Shown here one piece after another: positions 62,711-64,000 of a stretch of 64,000 bases of DNA. The notes beneath the pieces were generated by a model. It saw only the letters and a program-made list of their open reading frames with translations, was not told where the DNA came from and did not search any database. A program made the position numbers and the translations under genes. The first letter of the stretch is position 1. The number at the start of each line of letters is the position of its first letter. Source of the stretch: Flavobacterium sp. YO12 (GTDB lineage Bacteria; Bacteroidota; Bacteroidia; Flavobacteriales; Flavobacteriaceae); NCBI RefSeq assembly GCF_004119495.1, contig NZ_NRQU01000004.1:62001-126000 (forward strand). Direction: 5' to 3'.

Positions 62711-64000
62711 CTACAAAATATAATCGGTATTTATAAAATTTGATTCTTTGCTGTTTAGCAATTCCTGCAGAATTTCATTATTATAAGCGATATCTTTTGA
62801 AGCGACAAACGTACGAATGGAGAAAGAACGTAAAGCATCTGGAATACTTAAAGTACCCACAGCAGAATCTTTACGACCTGTAAAAGGGAATGCATCTGGT
62901 CCTCTTTGACATGAACTGTTGAGGTTTACTCTGCAAACTAAATTTACTAAAGCATCAATAAGCGGCGCAAGAGTTTTTATATCTTTTCCGAACAAACTTA
63001 CCTGCTGTCCGTAATTTGATTCAGCCATATCTTCTAAAGGTTCTTTAATATCTTTAAAAGAAATAATTGGAACTACAGGACCAAACTGTTCTTCATGGTA
63101 CACACGCATTTTGCTGTTTACTGGATATAAAACGGCTGGAAAAATAAAATTATCTGCGTGTTTCCCTCCTTTTTCATTCAAGATCTCAGCTCCTTTATGA
63201 ACAGCGTCGTCGATTAATCCTTGTATATAATGTGGTTTATCTGTTTCTGGAAGCGGCGTTAAAGACACTCCTTTTTCCCATGGATTTCCAAATTGCAATG
63301 CATCAACTTTTTCAGAGAATCTTTTATTAAATTCTTCTCTAATTGATTCATGAACGTATAGAACTTTTAATGCCGTACATCTTTGTCCGTTAAAAGATAA
63401 AGTTCCTGTAATACATTCCTGAATCGCCAAATCCAAATCGGCATCAGGTAAAATAATAGCTGGATTTTTAGCTTCTAAACCTAAAATCAAACGCAGTCTA
63501 TTTTTATTTGGATGCTGATCCTGCAAAGCAATTGCTGATTTACTGTTTCCAATTAATGCTAAAACATCAATTTTACCCGATTTCATAATTGGAGAAGCTA
63601 CTTCACGGCCACGACCATAAACGATATTGATAACGCCTTTTGGAAAACTGCTTCTGAAAGCTTCTAACAATGGCGAAATACACAAAACACCGTGTTTAGC
63701 AGGCTTAAAGATCACCGTATTTCCCATAATTAAAGCTGGAATCAATAAGGAGAAAGTTTCGTTTAAAGGGTAGTTGTAAGGTCCAAGACACAACACAACG
63801 CCAAGAGGTCCGCGGCGAATCATTGCATTTACACCTTGTACTTTTTCAAAATGCGAACTGCGTCCGTTTAATTCTTTATAACTTGCTATAGTATCGTAAA
63901 TATATTCAACCGTTCTGTCAAACTCTTTTTGAGAATCTCCCAATGATTTTCCAATTTCCCACATCAAGTATTTCACGACTTCTTCGCGGGTTTCTTTCAT
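62711..64000 (-). CDS. GapN-like NADP-dependent aldehyde dehydrogenase, C-terminal part (cut by right edge)
   Basis: At least 429 aa of an aldehyde dehydrogenase; the true start lies beyond the window. Catalytic cysteine is in [13 protein letters not shown] and the general-base glutamate in [10 protein letters not shown], with cofactor segment [36 protein letters not shown]. Sequence style resembles non-phosphorylating glyceraldehyde-3-phosphate dehydrogenases, which give NADPH and 3-phosphoglycerate; other aldehyde substrates are possible. Confidence 0.88.
   Translation of the reverse strand: MKETREEVVKYLMWEIGKSLGDSQKEFDRTVEYIYDTIASYKELNGRSSHFEKVQGVNAMIRRGPLGVVLCLGPYNYPLNETFSLLIPALIMGNTVIFKPAKHGVLCISPLLEAFRSSFPKGVINIVYGRGREVASPIMKSGKIDVLALIGNSKSAIALQDQHPNKNRLRLILGLEAKNPAIILPDADLDLAIQECITGTLSFNGQRCTALKVLYVHESIREEFNKRFSEKVDALQFGNPWEKGVSLTPLPETDKPHYIQGLIDDAVHKGAEILNEKGGKHADNFIFPAVLYPVNSKMRVYHEEQFGPVVPIISFKDIKEPLEDMAESNYGQQVSLFGKDIKTLAPLIDALVNLVCRVNLNSSCQRGPDAFPFTGRKDSAVGTLSIPDALRSFSIRTFVASKDIAYNNEILQELLNSKESNFINTDYIL

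Noticed and set aside
1..64000. tRNA, rRNA, insertion sequence or prophage
   Set aside because: Gaps between genes were read on both strands; no tRNA-like cloverleaf, transposase, integrase or phage structural gene was found. VgrG/TssD are type VI parts, not prophage tail genes.

Overview
The window is AT-rich DNA whose gene content points to a Bacteroidota bacterium, most likely Flavobacterium or a close relative. The signs are SusC/SusD pairs, FecR/ECF-sigma surface signalling, GH97, DUF4843 and PKD-like lipoproteins, TssD/VgrG of the Bacteroidota type VI system, Flavobacterium-style -7 boxes (TAnnTTTG-like) and very few Shine-Dalgarno sequences. No rRNA, tRNA, CRISPR array, transposase or integrase was seen.

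Layout. 1-6.9 kb: a SusC gene cut by the left edge, a LacI-family regulator, mannose-6-phosphate isomerase, a GH97 alpha-glucosidase and an AraC regulator; three matching palindromes (ACTAAAwCGATTTwGT type) mark a small LacI regulon. 7-9 kb: oleate hydratase. 9.3-27.3 kb: one large minus-strand island in transcription order ECF sigma, FecR anti-sigma, STN-type SusC, SusD, DUF4843, PKD-like lipoprotein, thioredoxin, two-DTG aspartyl protease, TlpA-like thioredoxin, M16 peptidase, then DsbD on its own transcript. It has no carbohydrate enzyme, so a disulfide-containing protein or peptide ligand is likelier than a glycan. 27.7-31.4 kb: an AraC regulator, an NmrA-like oxidoreductase, a small membrane protein and a hyaluronan-synthase-like GT2.

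31.8-43.6 kb is the most original part. Two paralogous modules (33.3-36.3 and 41.3-43.6 kb) each contain a run of roughly 10-bp repeats, a TACTTTGC box, a conserved non-coding leader with a GGGAAGT/ACTTCCC stem, a 65-66 aa lipoprotein, a terminator-like hairpin whose loop holds the start codon of the next gene, and a TPR sensor histidine kinase with both a lipobox and a transmembrane helix. Only the first has a response regulator. Between them lie a standalone HsdR-N-type nuclease-like protein, small secreted proteins and a GH1 beta-glucosidase.

43.7-45.1 kb: a deoxyribonucleotidase and a divergent DeoR regulator sharing an operator. 45.2-51.2 kb: a type VI cassette (TssD, VgrG, a 56-aa ORF, a Tle1-like DUF2235 phospholipase effector, two DUF2931 lipoproteins as immunity candidates). 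51.6-57.9 kb: an RND efflux operon. 58-64 kb: GNAT, a porin-like protein, a TPR-like protein, an ACT protein, an M1 peptidase and a GapN-like dehydrogenase cut by the right edge.

Four genes (LacI, DUF4843, the DUF2235 effector, the porin) are each broken by exactly one base at a 7-8 nt A/T run. This fits homopolymer sequencing error or genuine slippage/phase variation, and the sequence alone cannot decide between them.
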